Translations under genes and position numbers: made by a program | Source of the DNA: Demequina lutea | GTDB taxonomy: Bacteria; Actinomycetota; Actinomycetes; Actinomycetales; Demequinaceae | Direction of reading: 5' to 3' | DNA: 64,000 bases | Assembly (NCBI RefSeq): GCF_013409005.1 | Contig: NZ_JACBZO010000001.1 | Span: 496,001-560,000, forward strand | Notes under the pieces: generated by a model | The model's input: only the letters and a program-made list of their open reading frames with translations | Database searches by the model: none | Told to the model about the DNA's origin: nothing | In this document: piece after piece, positions 26,174-35,697 of the stretch | Layout: every line of letters starts with the position of its first letter | Position numbering within the stretch: position 1 is the first letter of the stretch

Positions 26174-26215
26174 CGAAAGCCCCCGCGTTCTCCCTCTCGG
26201 CGCCGGGGGCTTTCG
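26174..26215. terminator. Bidirectional hairpin terminator
   Basis: 12-bp perfect stem CGAAAGCCCCCG with its complement, 18-nt loop, between the broken plus-strand genes and the convergent phosphatase gene. No T-tract. Confidence 0.65.
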
Positions 26216-26318
26216 CGCGCGTCCGGGGGCACTGCCTGCTCCGGGGGCACTTGCCTGTTTCAGGGGGGCGATTACCGCGCCCAGGCGGGCGTACTACCCA
26301 CCCCGCGCAAACGGCCGT

Positions 26319-26858
26319 CTAGCCCCTGACCCAGGCGGCGATGTCGTTCACGGCGTCGCGGATCATCGCGAACGACTCCGCGTACTCCTGGTCCGTCCGT
26401 CCGTACGGGTCCGGCACGTCCACAATGTCCAGGGCGGCGAGTTGGGGCCGGTAGGCGATCACGGCCGGGCCGATGTTCGCCACCCGCTCGGCGGTGCCCT
26501 CACCCTCGAGTGGTGCCCCGCTGCGGGCCATCGCGGCGAGCTCCATGAGCAGGAAGGACTTCTTGAGGGCCGCGGGGGCCTCGGAGACGAGCCGTCGGCG
26601 GTGCTCGGCCGCCAGGGCGATCACCAGGTCGGCATCCTGCGCCATCGCGGCGGTGAACTGCCTCGCCACGTGCGTGGATGCGTCGAGGCCATCGGCCGCC
26701 ATTTCGCGGGCCATCTGCTCGGGCACCCCGCGCCCCACCACTGCGCGCGTCCCCGCGCTCGAGGTGGTGACGGCGTCTCCCAGGTGGCGACGCAACGCGA
26801 TCTCGGCCGCGGGCGATCGGCAGATATTACCGGTACAGACCGTCAAGATGTGAGGCAC
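26319..26858 (-). CDS. Low-molecular-weight protein tyrosine phosphatase (Wzb-like)
   Basis: 179 residues with the LMW-PTP P-loop CTGNICRS (Cys-X5-Arg) at residues 8-15 and the general-acid Asp in DPYGRTDQEY near residue 148. It dephosphorylates tyrosine-phosphorylated proteins. The BY-kinase with a Tyr-rich tail 0.75 kb away is the obvious partner, as in Wzb-Wzc pairs controlling polysaccharide chain length. ATG at 26858 directly precedes PHILTVCTGN. Confidence 0.9.
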   Translation of the reverse strand: MPHILTVCTGNICRSPAAEIALRRHLGDAVTTSSAGTRAVVGRGVPEQMAREMAADGLDASTHVARQFTAAMAQDADLVIALAAEHRRRLVSEAPAALKKSFLLMELAAMARSGAPLEGEGTAERVANIGPAVIAYRPQLAALDIVDVPDPYGRTDQEYAESFAMIRDAVNDIAAWVRG

Positions 26859-27059
26859 AGGGCCACCCCCTCATTCCTTGGAAACCCGAGTCTAGCGATG
26901 CCTTGTGGGGCACGGAAGAGGCCGCGCGCGACGCCGACGCGGTCATGTGGCACTTTGTCACCCTTGCGGACGCCCAGTGTGGTGGCGGCGCGCGGGCTGG
27001 TATCGTGAAGGCGGCCATTTGTGCGTGCCGCTAGGTCGCTGTCTTGAGAGGATTCACGG

Positions 27060-27551
27060 ATGCTGGGCAAGACCTTGGCAAGCGCCGCGTTTGCGTGCGT
27101 GCTGATCGTCGCGCCGGCGGCGGGTGCCTTTGCGGGCCCCACGTATCCAGCTTCCGACAAGTCGCTCGCCTGTTCGAGCGCGAACGTGGTCAATGGCGGC
27201 ACCTTCACGTGCACCGTGGGGGGCGCGGAGGGATCCAAGGCCACGCTCGGTGTCACCACGTCGGGAGCCGACGCGGCGATCCGCGGCACCGTCTCTCTCA
27301 CCAAGACCATTGACGCCACCCACGTGGCCACGTTCACCGTGACGGCGCCCTCGACCGCGGGCGCCATCGCCATCTCGGCCGCCATCGACGGGGTGGCTGC
27401 GGACAGCACCACCGTGGTGGCGTCCGCCAGCGGGCTCGCCGCCACCGGAGCCGATAAATCGGGCCTGGGCATTGCCGCGGGCGGCTTTGCGCTCATGGGC
27501 GTTGGCACCATCTTGATGGTCAGGCGTCGCCGCGCGCTACGCAACTGGTAG
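27060..27551 (+). CDS. Sortase-anchored (LAxTG) surface protein
   Basis: 163 residues: signal peptide (residues 1-24, cleavage likely after AFA), one immunoglobulin-like repeat (SGADAAIRGTVSLTKTIDATHVATFTVTAPS), then LAATG, a hydrophobic helix and RRRRALRNW. LAxTG is the motif used by class E sortases of high-GC actinobacteria. One domain with two Cys (LACSSANVVNGGTFTC) may form a disulfide. No sortase gene is in the window. Function unknown; possibly a small wall-bound adhesin or coat protein. Confidence 0.8.
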   Translation: MLGKTLASAAFACVLIVAPAAGAFAGPTYPASDKSLACSSANVVNGGTFTCTVGGAEGSKATLGVTTSGADAAIRGTVSLTKTIDATHVATFTVTAPSTAGAIAISAAIDGVAADSTTVVASASGLAATGADKSGLGIAAGGFALMGVGTILMVRRRRALRNW

Positions 27552-27611
27552 TTCTTAGGATGGCAGCTCGCTAGCACCTTAGAGGCCACGCAGGGTCAGC
27601 GCTCTTCAGGG

Positions 27612-29006
27612 TCAGCGCTTTGCCTTGCCGCGCTGAGGCGTGGCCCCGGGTTCGCTGTAACCGTAGCCGTAGCGTCCGTATCCGTACGAGTCGGGGCCCG
27701 ACGTGGGAAGCATGGTGAGCACGATTCCCGACTGGGGTGCGCCTACGGTGACGAGTGCGTCGAGTGCGGCGCCGAGTTGCGTGGAGCGGGTCTTGCCCGA
27801 TGCGGCGACCACCACGCAGCCTCCCACCAGGCGGGCCAGGATGGCGGCGTCGGTCACGGGGAGCAGGGGGGGGGCGTCGAACAGGACGACGTCGAACTCG
27901 CTGGCCAGGCTGCCAATGAGGGTGGACATGGTGGAGGATCCGAGCAGTTCGGAGGGGTTGGGGGGGATGGGGCCCGAGGCGAGGACGAAGAGGCTGGTGG
28001 TGCCCCAGCGTTGGATCGCGTCGCTGGCCGTCACGCGGCCAATGATTACGTCGGTGAGGCCCACGCCTCCCTCGATGCCCAGGTACTGCTCCACCCGGGG
28101 CCTGCGCAGGTCCGCGTCCACCAGCAGCACGCTCGTGCCGGTCTCGGCGAGCGCGATCGCGAGGTTGACTACGGTGGTGGACTTGCCCTCGGAGGGCATG
28201 GCGCTGGTGATGACAAAGGCGCGCTCGGGGCGCCCGACGTCCAGGAACTGGAGGTTGGTGCGCAGGGTGCGGAATGACTCGGCCCGGGGGCTGTGGGGGT
28301 CGGCGTGGATGATCAGGGGGCGCGTCTTGGCGTTGCGGTCAAAGACGATGCCGCCCAGGAGGGGCACGTCGGTGATGCGCTCGAGGTCCTTCTCGTTATG
28401 AATGCGGGTGTCGAGCGTGGAGCGCAGCAGGGCGATGCCCACACCTGCCGCGAGGCCGAGCAGCAGCCCGAGGGCCACGTCCAGTGTCTTTTTGGGGCTC
28501 GAGGGAGCCCCGGGTACCTCGGCCTCCTGCACCACCTTGAGGCGCACGGGCGAGCCCTGCACGCTGTTGGTGGTCTCGAGCTTCTCTACCACCGTGGCGA
28601 GCTGCTGGGCCACGCCCGTGGCCAGTTGCGTCGCATACACGGCATCGCCGTATGTCACCGTGATGTCGATCACCGTGGTGTTGAGCGGTGCGGTCGCGGA
28701 GACGGCGGGCCGCAGTTGCTCGACGCTCAGTGGCAGCTTGAGTTTGTCGATCGTGGGCTGTAGCACCGCGGCCGTCTTGACCAGGTCCGCATACGTGTGA
28801 ACGCGTTGCTGAGTGAAGCTGTTGCCCGAGGCCAGGTCCGCGGTGCTGTCCACCGATGACGTGGAGACGAACACCTTGGCGTTGGCCGTGTAGACCGGCG
28901 GCGCCAGCAGCGAGTACGCCGTGGCTGCCGCCACCGCCACCACAGTCGTCACCACGATGATCAGCCAGTTCTTGTGCAGAATGCGGATGTAGTCGTGCAG
29001 TTCCAC
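27612..29006 (-). CDS. Wzz/CapAB-type chain-length regulator with bacterial tyrosine kinase
   Basis: 464 residues. N-terminal Wzz domain with two membrane helices (ELHDYIRILHKNWLIIVVTTVVAVAAATAYSLL; second near residue 180). C-terminal BY-kinase: Walker A SAMPSEGKSTTVVNLA, Walker A' VLLVDADLRRP, Walker B VVLFDAPP. The tail is Tyr-rich (SYGYGRYGYGY), the autophosphorylation cluster. It controls export and chain length of surface polysaccharide. GTG at 29006 has GGAGGG upstream. Divergent from the broken priming transferase. Confidence 0.9.
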   Translation of the reverse strand: MELHDYIRILHKNWLIIVVTTVVAVAAATAYSLLAPPVYTANAKVFVSTSSVDSTADLASGNSFTQQRVHTYADLVKTAAVLQPTIDKLKLPLSVEQLRPAVSATAPLNTTVIDITVTYGDAVYATQLATGVAQQLATVVEKLETTNSVQGSPVRLKVVQEAEVPGAPSSPKKTLDVALGLLLGLAAGVGIALLRSTLDTRIHNEKDLERITDVPLLGGIVFDRNAKTRPLIIHADPHSPRAESFRTLRTNLQFLDVGRPERAFVITSAMPSEGKSTTVVNLAIALAETGTSVLLVDADLRRPRVEQYLGIEGGVGLTDVIIGRVTASDAIQRWGTTSLFVLASGPIPPNPSELLGSSTMSTLIGSLASEFDVVLFDAPPLLPVTDAAILARLVGGCVVVAASGKTRSTQLGAALDALVTVGAPQSGIVLTMLPTSGPDSYGYGRYGYGYSEPGATPQRGKAKR

Positions 29007-29138
29007 AGGGATTCCCTCCACCGTCAATGTCTTCGACGGGCACCTGGCCCTGGTCGCGTCGCACGCTGTGCGATCAATTGTGCACCATTGTGTCATGGCC
29101 CGGCACCCGGGACGGATGGCTTCGGCGTGGTGCCACGG

Positions 29139-29157
29139 TATTCTTGCCTAGAGAATA
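29139..29157. promoter_or_regulatory. Palindrome between divergent polysaccharide genes
   Basis: TATTCT-N7-AGAATA, 6-bp perfect arms, directly before the remnant sugar transferase and opposite the BY-kinase promoter region. Possible operator; regulator unknown. Confidence 0.35.
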
Positions 29158-29160
29158 GAC

Positions 29161-29821
29161 GTGGGAAATTCACGTGACCGATTCTCATCGGATGGATCGC
29201 ACGAATGGTTGGGCGCGTCGGACACCCCGTACGCCGCGGTGACCGTCGCCATTGGGGCGTTGCGGTGGCTCGTGCTGGGCGCGCCCGCGCTCGTGGATGT
29301 CGCGGGGCCGCGCATCTGCATGAGCCCTGTCGCGGGACTGCCGCTCATGCACGTGGATGCGCCCCGTGTTCGCGGGAGCGCGCTATGGGGTCAAGAGTGC
29401 CCTCGATCGCGCCATCGCCGTGGCGCTGCTCATTGTCATGGGCGTGCCCATGCTGCTCACCGCCGTGCACTTCAAGATGCGTGACGACCCACGCGTGACG
29501 GGTGTGGGCCGCTTTCTGCGCCGCTTCTCGCTGGAAGAGCTACCCCAGCTGCTGAATGTGGTCAGGGGTGACATGTCCCTCGTGGGGCCGCGGCCGCCGT
29601 TGCCCGCAGAGGTGAAGCAGTGGGATGCCCACGTGAGCCGCCGCCAACTGGTCAAGCCGGGGCTCACGGGGCTGTGGCAGGTCAGCGGGCGTTCGGACCT
29701 GTCCTGGGAAGAATCCGTGCGGCTGGACCTGTACTACGCGGAAAAATGGTCGCTCACGGGAGACCTGGCGATCCTGCTCCGTACTGTCGTCACGGTGTTG
29801 AAGCCCTCTGGCGCGTATTAG
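29161..29821 (+). pseudogene. Broken priming sugar transferase (WcaJ/WbaP-type)
   Basis: An N-terminal part in one frame (AVTVAIGALRWLVLGAPALVDVAGPRICMSPVAGLPLMHVDAP) matches the region preceding the catalytic domain of polyprenyl-phosphate sugar-1-phosphate transferases. After a frameshift near 29370 the other frame carries SALDRAIAVALLIVMGVPMLL, then jumps to DDPRVTGVGRFLRRFSLEELPQLLNVVRGDMSLVGPRPPLP and the normal end (GLTGLWQVSGRSDLSWEESVRLDLYYAEKWSL). The membrane helices before the Ig-like region and the segment holding the usual KFRTM catalytic start are missing. The stop overlaps the convergent fcl stop. Confidence 0.8.
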
Positions 29822-30798
29822 CCGCGCAGTTGATCTCTGTGCTCGCGGTACCAGTCCACCGTGCGGCTCAGGCCCTCTTTTAGGGTGATCTGCGAGGTCC
29901 ACCCCGCATCGCGCAGCAGGGACACGTCCAGCAGCTTCTGAGGGGTGCCGTCGGGTTTGGTGGTGTCCCACAGGGTTTGGCCCTCATACCCCGTGACGTG
30001 CGCGATGGTGTCCGCTATCTCGCGGATGGTGACGTCGGTTCCTGTGCCCACGTTGACCTGCGTGGGTCCGTCGTAGTGTTCCAGCAGGTGAAGGCAGGCG
30101 TCCGCCATGTCGTCGGCGTGGAGGAATTCGCGTCGTGGTGTTCCGGTGCCCCAGTTGGTGACGCTTGGCGCGCCGGACCTGGAGGCCTCGTCGTAGCGGC
30201 GGATCAGCGCGGGGAGCACGTGGGACCCGGTGGGTGAGAAGTTGTCGTTGGGGCCATAGAGGTTGGTGGGCATCGCGGAGATCCATGGCAGGCCGTATTG
30301 GCGGCGTGCGGCTTGGATATGGAGGATGCCGGCGATCTTTGCGATCGCGTAGGCGTCGTTGGTCTCCTCGAGATGCCCCGTCAGGAGCGCCTCTTCGGGG
30401 ATGGGCTGTGGCGCGAATTTGGGGTAAATACAACTGGAGCCCAAGAACAACAGGCGTTTCACACCGTGGGCGATCGCGGCGTCGATGACGTTGGTTTGGA
30501 TACGCACGTTATCGGACAGGAAGTCCACCGGATAGGTGGAGTTCGCCATGATGCCGCCCACCTTCGCGGCCGCCAACACCACATACGTGGGCTGTGTCTC
30601 CGCGAAGAACGCGAACGTCGCATCCCTGTCTTTCAGGTCCAGCTCAGCAGAAGTGCGTCCCAAGAGGTTGGTGAACCCCTCCACTTCCAGGCGACGCCAG
30701 ATCGCGGAGCCCACGAGCCCCCTGTGGCCCGCGACGTAAAACGTGGCGTCCCGGCCGAGGGGGCCGGGGGTGAAGTCCTCGCCGTCGCTCACCGTCAC
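29818..30798 (-). CDS. fcl: GDP-L-fucose synthase
   Basis: 326 residues. Epimerase/reductase of GDP-4-keto-6-deoxymannose: [17 protein letters not shown] cofactor motif, [24 protein letters not shown], catalytic Tyr-X3-Lys in YAIAK, and [25 protein letters not shown], all strongly diagnostic. It acts after GMD to make GDP-L-fucose for polysaccharide. Its ATG overlaps the gmd stop (ATGA). Confidence 0.93.
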   Translation of the reverse strand: MTVSDGEDFTPGPLGRDATFYVAGHRGLVGSAIWRRLEVEGFTNLLGRTSAELDLKDRDATFAFFAETQPTYVVLAAAKVGGIMANSTYPVDFLSDNVRIQTNVIDAAIAHGVKRLLFLGSSCIYPKFAPQPIPEEALLTGHLEETNDAYAIAKIAGILHIQAARRQYGLPWISAMPTNLYGPNDNFSPTGSHVLPALIRRYDEASRSGAPSVTNWGTGTPRREFLHADDMADACLHLLEHYDGPTQVNVGTGTDVTIREIADTIAHVTGYEGQTLWDTTKPDGTPQKLLDVSLLRDAGWTSQITLKEGLSRTVDWYREHRDQLRG

Positions 30799-31826
30799 TT
30801 GGTTCCCCAGGACTCAAGGGACACGACGTCGTGCCACGGCTTGCCTTCACAAGCGAGCGCCTCAATGTCGGCATCGACCATCAGCCGTGCCAGTGCACGC
30901 CCATCCACGGTGGCTTCCCATCCCAGTTTCGTCTTCGCCTTGGAGGCGTCACCCACGAGGGCATCGACCTCGGTGGGACGCAGGTACCGCTCGTCAAACT
31001 TGACGTGGTCTTCCCAGTTCAGACCCGCATGGGTGAAGGACTCGTCGAGGAAGTCCCGGACTGTGCATCCAACGCCGGTGGCCAGCGCATAGTCGTCGGG
31101 CTCGTCGGCCTGAAGCATGCGCCACATGCCTTCCACGTACTCGGCGGCATACCCCCAGTCGCGGATCGCGTCGAGGTTGCCCAACCAGATGTCGTCCTGC
31201 AGCCCGGCCTTAATGCGTGCCACGGCACGGGTGATCTTTCGTGTCACGAAGGTCTCGCCGCGACGGGGGGACTCGTGGTTGAACAGGATGCCGTTGACGG
31301 CAAACATGCTGTAGGCCTCGCGATAGTTCTTCGTCACCCAGTAGGAGTAGACCTTCGCGGCGCCGTAGGGCGAGCGAGGGTAGAAGGGGGTCTCCTCATG
31401 TTGGGGAGGAGGGGTCGCGCCGAACATCTCCGAACTGGACGCCTGGTAGAAGCGCGTTTCTATGCCTGCCATTCGTACGGCTTCCAGCAGGCGAATCGTG
31501 CCCACACCTGTTGTGTCACCAGTGTGTTCGGGCTCGTCAAAACTCACACGCACGTGAGACTGGGCGGCCAGGTTGTAGACCTCGTCAGGCTTGATGGTCA
31601 CCAACAGGGACACCAGGCGGGCACCGTCGGAGAGATCCCCATAATGGAGAAACATCTTCGCATTAGGGTTGTGCGAGTCGACGTAGAGATGATCAATTCG
31701 CGTGGTGTTGAAAGTTGATGCGCGGCGAATGAGACCGTGCACCTCGTAGCCTTTGCTCAGCAGCAACTCTGCCAGGTAGGACCCGTCTTGGCCGGTGATG
31801 CCCGTGATAAACGCCTTCTTGGTCAC
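30795..31826 (-). CDS. gmd: GDP-mannose 4,6-dehydratase
   Basis: 343 residues: [74 protein letters not shown] (catalytic Tyr/Lys) and [17 protein letters not shown]. It makes GDP-4-keto-6-deoxy-D-mannose, first step to GDP-L-fucose. The GTG at 31826 follows GGGGGGACG; the open frame extends to 31964 but without family sequence. Two-gene operon with fcl. Confidence 0.94.
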   Translation of the reverse strand: MTKKAFITGITGQDGSYLAELLLSKGYEVHGLIRRASTFNTTRIDHLYVDSHNPNAKMFLHYGDLSDGARLVSLLVTIKPDEVYNLAAQSHVRVSFDEPEHTGDTTGVGTIRLLEAVRMAGIETRFYQASSSEMFGATPPPQHEETPFYPRSPYGAAKVYSYWVTKNYREAYSMFAVNGILFNHESPRRGETFVTRKITRAVARIKAGLQDDIWLGNLDAIRDWGYAAEYVEGMWRMLQADEPDDYALATGVGCTVRDFLDESFTHAGLNWEDHVKFDERYLRPTEVDALVGDASKAKTKLGWEATVDGRALARLMVDADIEALACEGKPWHDVVSLESWGTK

Positions 31827-31888
31827 TTTCGTCCCCCCTTGGCTACTCGTGTCAGTAGGCCCGTCACGATCACTATATCGAGGTGAGG

Positions 31889-33112
31889 TCACCGCCGGGT
31901 TACGTCCACGAGGATTTCGTCCCAAGCCGCCAGTGCCATCTCGGCGGAGAGGTGATCGTGCCAATATGCCTTAGCCGCTCGGCTGGCCCGTTCCTGTTCC
32001 TCTATGTCGGACGACAGAGACTTGAGAGCACCGAGCAATGCACCCGGGTTACCACTCTCGACGACAGGCCCTGCCTGGGCGCGACCCATTATCGAAGCGA
32101 CGATCCCACCTTGGCCCACTGCAGCGACGACCGGCTTTGCGGCAGCGAAATAGCTCGTCAACTTGCTTGGCACCGCCATCTCGCTCACGCCCGGGAGTTC
32201 GTTGACGAGCAAGGCGTCGGCAGCGGCCAAGGCAAGAGGAAATTCGTCACCGGGCAACGGGTCCATGAAGATGATTCGGTCGAGACCTGCGGCGAGTTCG
32301 CCAAGTTGCTTGCGTTCGGCGCCGTCACCCAACATCACGATATGGATGGGGACACCCCGCTCTTCCGCTAGCCGCGCGGTTTCGACGAGATTTTCCAGCC
32401 CCTGCTTGCGTCCCATGTTTCCAGCGTGAAGAGCGACGAATCCCTCAAGACTCCACCCAAGCCGTTGGCGCGCTTCGTTGCGTGACGCTGTTGAGCGCGC
32501 AATGTGCGTCCAATTCTCTATCACCATGATTCGCTCCCGGTCTACGTCCAGATCTTGGACCATACGGTTGGCCATGGCGTCGTGGATCGCAACGACTCGG
32601 TGCGCTCGTCTGAGAGTCCACCGCTCCACGCAGCGAGTGACGGCAACCGCTACGCCTCCGCCCTCGCCGGTTTCTGTCATGCCTTGCGAGTAGAGGTCCT
32701 GGACCCACAAGACGCGCGCGCGCCTCGTCGCGGTAGCTCGTAACATTGCAAGTGCCGATGCGAATAGGGCGGGCGATACGAGCACGATCGTTTCTGGGCG
32801 CCCCCAACTTACCGTGATCGAGTGCAAGCCGAAGGTGATCTCACTGAGAAGTCGGCGGACGCCTCTCGGAGGATTCGGTATCCAGTGGGCGAGGCGCCTG
32901 ACGTCCACTCCGCGGAGGACGTCCGTCCGGCGCCAACCCTCGTCACCTGGCATTCGTCGCCACTGGGGGTAATGCGGGAACCCCGAAATTACGCGCGTCT
33001 TGGTTCCGTTTCGCACCAAGTGTTCCGCCAGAGAGGCCGTGTACGGGGCGTTACCGGTGGGCTCGGGGGCATAATTAAGCCCTAGTATTGTCACTCGACG
33101 GGCTTTGTTCAT
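31889..33112 (-). CDS. GT4 glycosyltransferase (WcaI/WbuB-like)
   Basis: 407 residues: [27 protein letters not shown] is the hallmark of WcaI-like family 4 glycosyltransferases; a GT-B second half has [24 protein letters not shown] and a donor-site region near [15 protein letters not shown]. Cytoplasmic face, transfers a sugar to the lipid-linked repeat unit. It lies 62 bp upstream of gmd on the same strand, so gmd-fcl may be transcribed with it. Acceptor and donor unknown; fucose is a reasonable guess. Confidence 0.88.
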   Translation of the reverse strand: MNKARRVTILGLNYAPEPTGNAPYTASLAEHLVRNGTKTRVISGFPHYPQWRRMPGDEGWRRTDVLRGVDVRRLAHWIPNPPRGVRRLLSEITFGLHSITVSWGRPETIVLVSPALFASALAMLRATATRRARVLWVQDLYSQGMTETGEGGGVAVAVTRCVERWTLRRAHRVVAIHDAMANRMVQDLDVDRERIMVIENWTHIARSTASRNEARQRLGWSLEGFVALHAGNMGRKQGLENLVETARLAEERGVPIHIVMLGDGAERKQLGELAAGLDRIIFMDPLPGDEFPLALAAADALLVNELPGVSEMAVPSKLTSYFAAAKPVVAAVGQGGIVASIMGRAQAGPVVESGNPGALLGALKSLSSDIEEQERASRAAKAYWHDHLSAEMALAAWDEILVDVTRR

Positions 33113-33151
33113 GCGATCAGCCTAGTGACATGCGCTGGCCTAAGGGGAGAC

Positions 33152-33739
33152 GTGGATACCGAACCAAATGACACTGACGGCCGAGTTCCGGTGATCCCAC
33201 TGAGTGACGCTCTTGGCGAGCGTGAGTCCTGGGGGAGGCCTGCGGCGCTCGTCTACCTTTGGGGCATCGTTGAGTGGCTGTTTGTGACAAACGCGCTACA
33301 GATCTCGTCTAGTCTCCGCGTCGCGGTGCTTCGCGCGTTCGGTGCGAAAATCGGACGGGGAGTCATCTTTCGCCCACGCACCCGCATTAGGTTCCCTTGG
33401 AAACTCGAAATCGGTGACCACTGCTGGATCGGTGAGGGCGTTTGGATTCACAATCAAGATCAGGTCTCGATCGGTCACGATGTCGTGATCTCTCAGGAGA
33501 CCATGATTACCACCGGAAGCCACTTGCATCGTAAGAACATGGCCCTTATCACCAAACCGATCACTATCGATGACGGGGCGTGGGTCACTGCGAGATGTAT
33601 CGTGACCGGCGGTGTTACGGTCGGGCGGTCCGCGCTGGTCGCACCAGGATCTGTCGTCTCTGAGTCCGTATCGCCCAACGCAATTGTGCGGGGGAATCCC
33701 GCACGGCTTGTTGCGCCACGATTCGAAGAAGGCTTGTGA
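33152..33739 (+). CDS. WcaF-type hexapeptide-repeat acetyltransferase
   Basis: 195 residues, left-handed beta-helix acyltransferase: LRVAVLRAFGAKIGRGVIFRPRTRIRFPWKLEIGDHCWIGEGVWIHN, GSHLHRKNMALITKPITIDDGAWV and SVSPNAIVRGNPARLV. It O-acetylates a sugar of the repeat unit using acetyl-CoA. The GTG at 33152 (VDTEPNDTDG) gives a normal length; an upstream GTG at 33125 is possible. WcaF- and WcaI-like proteins next to gmd-fcl give a colanic-acid-like gene set. Confidence 0.85.
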   Translation: MDTEPNDTDGRVPVIPLSDALGERESWGRPAALVYLWGIVEWLFVTNALQISSSLRVAVLRAFGAKIGRGVIFRPRTRIRFPWKLEIGDHCWIGEGVWIHNQDQVSIGHDVVISQETMITTGSHLHRKNMALITKPITIDDGAWVTARCIVTGGVTVGRSALVAPGSVVSESVSPNAIVRGNPARLVAPRFEEGL

Positions 33740-34076
33740 AGATGCTGCGGGTGGTCACTCTCACCTCCGCCAACTGAGGTCTTAGGGGCTCTTCGCCGTT
33801 CTGTTTGGGGTGAGCACGGCGCACCGAGTGGTTGGTTGAGGGCGCCGAGGATTAGAGAACTTCTACCTCCTCTGATCGTGAGGATCTCGACGATGCCCGG
33901 AACCACGTTGTGTCTTTGTACCGACAACGTGTATCGCGTCCGTTCCAGACGCACCTATCACGTGTCAACGTAGTGGCTGCGCCGACACTCGCGATCGCAC
34001 GTACTCCAGGATGCATGGTGAGGACCAAAGTGAGCGGCGAAGATGGACCGCGAAACCGGTCGCGTATCCTCAGGGC
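33740..34076. other. Non-coding spacer with an ISL3-like end relic
   Basis: About 33780-33900 begins GGGGCTCTTCGCCGTT and continues with GGGGTGAG and AACTTCTACCTCCTCTGATC. The same order of blocks occurs inverted at 53701-53850. It looks like an IS terminal region without a transposase. The rest shows nothing recognisable. Confidence 0.5.
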
Positions 34077-35192
34077 ATGAAGATTGCACAGATAGTCACA
34101 TATGTTTCAAAGAACGGCGCTTTCGGTGGGCCCGTCTCAGTGGCGATTGCCCAGTCGGTCGAACTTGCTTCACGAGGCCACGATGTTGAGTTGCTGGCTG
34201 GGTGGGATGGGGTTGCGAGGATTGACGCACCGGGCGTGAACGTGCGGCTCTTCCGCACACGGAGACTTCTGCCTGCCGGATTCAGCGGTCTAACTGCGCC
34301 TGGGCTCATGGCGCACCTGCGCACGAACTACATGTTCTACGATGCAGTGCACGTGCACTTGGCCCGTGATCTGATAACGCTGCCGGCGGCCTCTTTTCTC
34401 GCGAGGCACCACGCTAAATACGTGGTCCAGTCGCACGGGATGGTGGTTCCGGATAGCCGTATTCGGGGTCGCGTTTTTGACCATGTGGCCGTGCGCCGCG
34501 TTCTTCGAGAGGCAGGGTCCGTTATCGCCTACCGTGGCGTTGACGACAAGGATTTGGACGCAGTCTCTCGAGGGCGCGCAAATATTGAGTACTTGGTCAA
34601 CGGGGTCAGTATCGGTTTGGATGATCGTGTTGGTGACTCATCACGAAACGAAGTGTTATTCATGGCACGGCTACACCCTCGTAAACGCGTTATGGCATTT
34701 GCGGAGATGGCCCTGCAGTTAAGCGACCGAGGGGTTGCGTCGCGCTTTGTTGTCATCGGTCCGGACGAAGGCGATCTAGGCGAGTTGCGTGCGTTCATCT
34801 CCCATCACGGACTGGACGACGTACTCATCTACGAAGGTGCAGTGCCCTATTCTCAGGTACGCTCCCGGCTCAGTAAGAGTTCGGTCTATGTTCTCCCAAG
34901 CGTGAATGAACCCTTCCCAGTTACGGTACTTGAGGCGATGGCTGTAGGCACTCCTTGCGTCATCACGGACTCGTGCGGACTCGCGGCGTATTTCCGGAAG
35001 GATTCCTCGGGACTTGTAACGGATGGAAGTGCAGAGGGTCTCGCAGAGGCCGTGGAGCGGTTGCTAGTTGACGCGGCGTTTCGCAGGTCGACCATCGAAA
35101 ATGCGGATCGAACCATGGAGAGGCAATTCAGTATCTCGGCAGTGGGCGATGCGCTGGAGGAGATATATCGCAAGGAGAGCGCGCTGCGCTGA
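34077..35192 (+). CDS. GT4 glycosyltransferase
   Basis: 371 residues, GT-B fold: MKIAQIVTYVSKNGAFGGPVSVAIAQSVELASRGHDVELL at the N-terminus, VLFMARLHPRKRVMAFAEMAL in the middle linker and the donor-site motif SVNEPFPVTVLEAMAVGTPCVITDSCGLA. Start at the ATG 34077 where homology begins. Base composition is visibly less GC-rich than genes before 29 kb, as is typical for transferred polysaccharide genes. Donor sugar unknown. Confidence 0.88.
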   Translation: MKIAQIVTYVSKNGAFGGPVSVAIAQSVELASRGHDVELLAGWDGVARIDAPGVNVRLFRTRRLLPAGFSGLTAPGLMAHLRTNYMFYDAVHVHLARDLITLPAASFLARHHAKYVVQSHGMVVPDSRIRGRVFDHVAVRRVLREAGSVIAYRGVDDKDLDAVSRGRANIEYLVNGVSIGLDDRVGDSSRNEVLFMARLHPRKRVMAFAEMALQLSDRGVASRFVVIGPDEGDLGELRAFISHHGLDDVLIYEGAVPYSQVRSRLSKSSVYVLPSVNEPFPVTVLEAMAVGTPCVITDSCGLAAYFRKDSSGLVTDGSAEGLAEAVERLLVDAAFRRSTIENADRTMERQFSISAVGDALEEIYRKESALR

Positions 35193-35284
35193 GAATCGAA
35201 GGTGAGTCGCAAACGACGGTAACCTGGCAGAGGGTAGCGGAACTTGGGTTGAGTGGAAGCGGTGAGATCGGCCCTTCGACATTC

Positions 35285-35332
35285 AGCGTGATGTTGGATC
35301 TTCGCGGTTGAGTGGGGGTCATAGTTGGAGCC
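35285..35332. other. ISL3-like terminal relic, left of IS3 insertion
   Basis: GATCTTCGCGGTTGAGTGGG resembles the ends at 33784, 40661 and 53826. It is cut by the IS3 element at 35333; the matching coding remnant continues at 36702. Confidence 0.45.
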
Positions 35333-35385
35333 TGAAGCGTCCTAGGTTTGATGCCGCATCCTTTTGAGTTGAAAGGATGTATGTC

Positions 35386-35697
35386 ATGCCAAAGAAGATC
35401 GATCCTGCCCTCCGTGACCGTGCGGTGCGGCTGGTGCGTGAGCACCGCTCGGAGTATCCCTCGTTGACGGCCGCGTCGGCGGCAGTGGCCCGCCAGGTTG
35501 GGGTGGGCCACGAGTCCGTGCGGCGGTGGGTGCTGCAAGCCGATATTGATGACGGCTCTCGGGAGGGGGTTACGTCCGCTGAGCACGCGGAGATCAAGCG
35601 TCTGAAGTCGGAGAACAGCCGGCTGCGCGAAGACGTTGCGATTCTACGGGCGGCGACAACTTTCTTCGCGGGGGAGCTCGACCCCCGCAATCGATGA
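35386..35697 (+). CDS. IS3 transposase OrfA
   Basis: 103-residue HTH protein: KIDPALRDRAVRLVREH.. then VARQVGVGHESVRRWVLQAD and a leucine-zipper-like C-terminus (IKRLKSENSRLREDVAILRA). AAAGG lies nine bases before the ATG at 35386. It overlaps orfB in the -1 frame, so an OrfAB fusion by frameshifting is expected. Confidence 0.88.
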   Translation: MPKKIDPALRDRAVRLVREHRSEYPSLTAASAAVARQVGVGHESVRRWVLQADIDDGSREGVTSAEHAEIKRLKSENSRLREDVAILRAATTFFAGELDPRNR

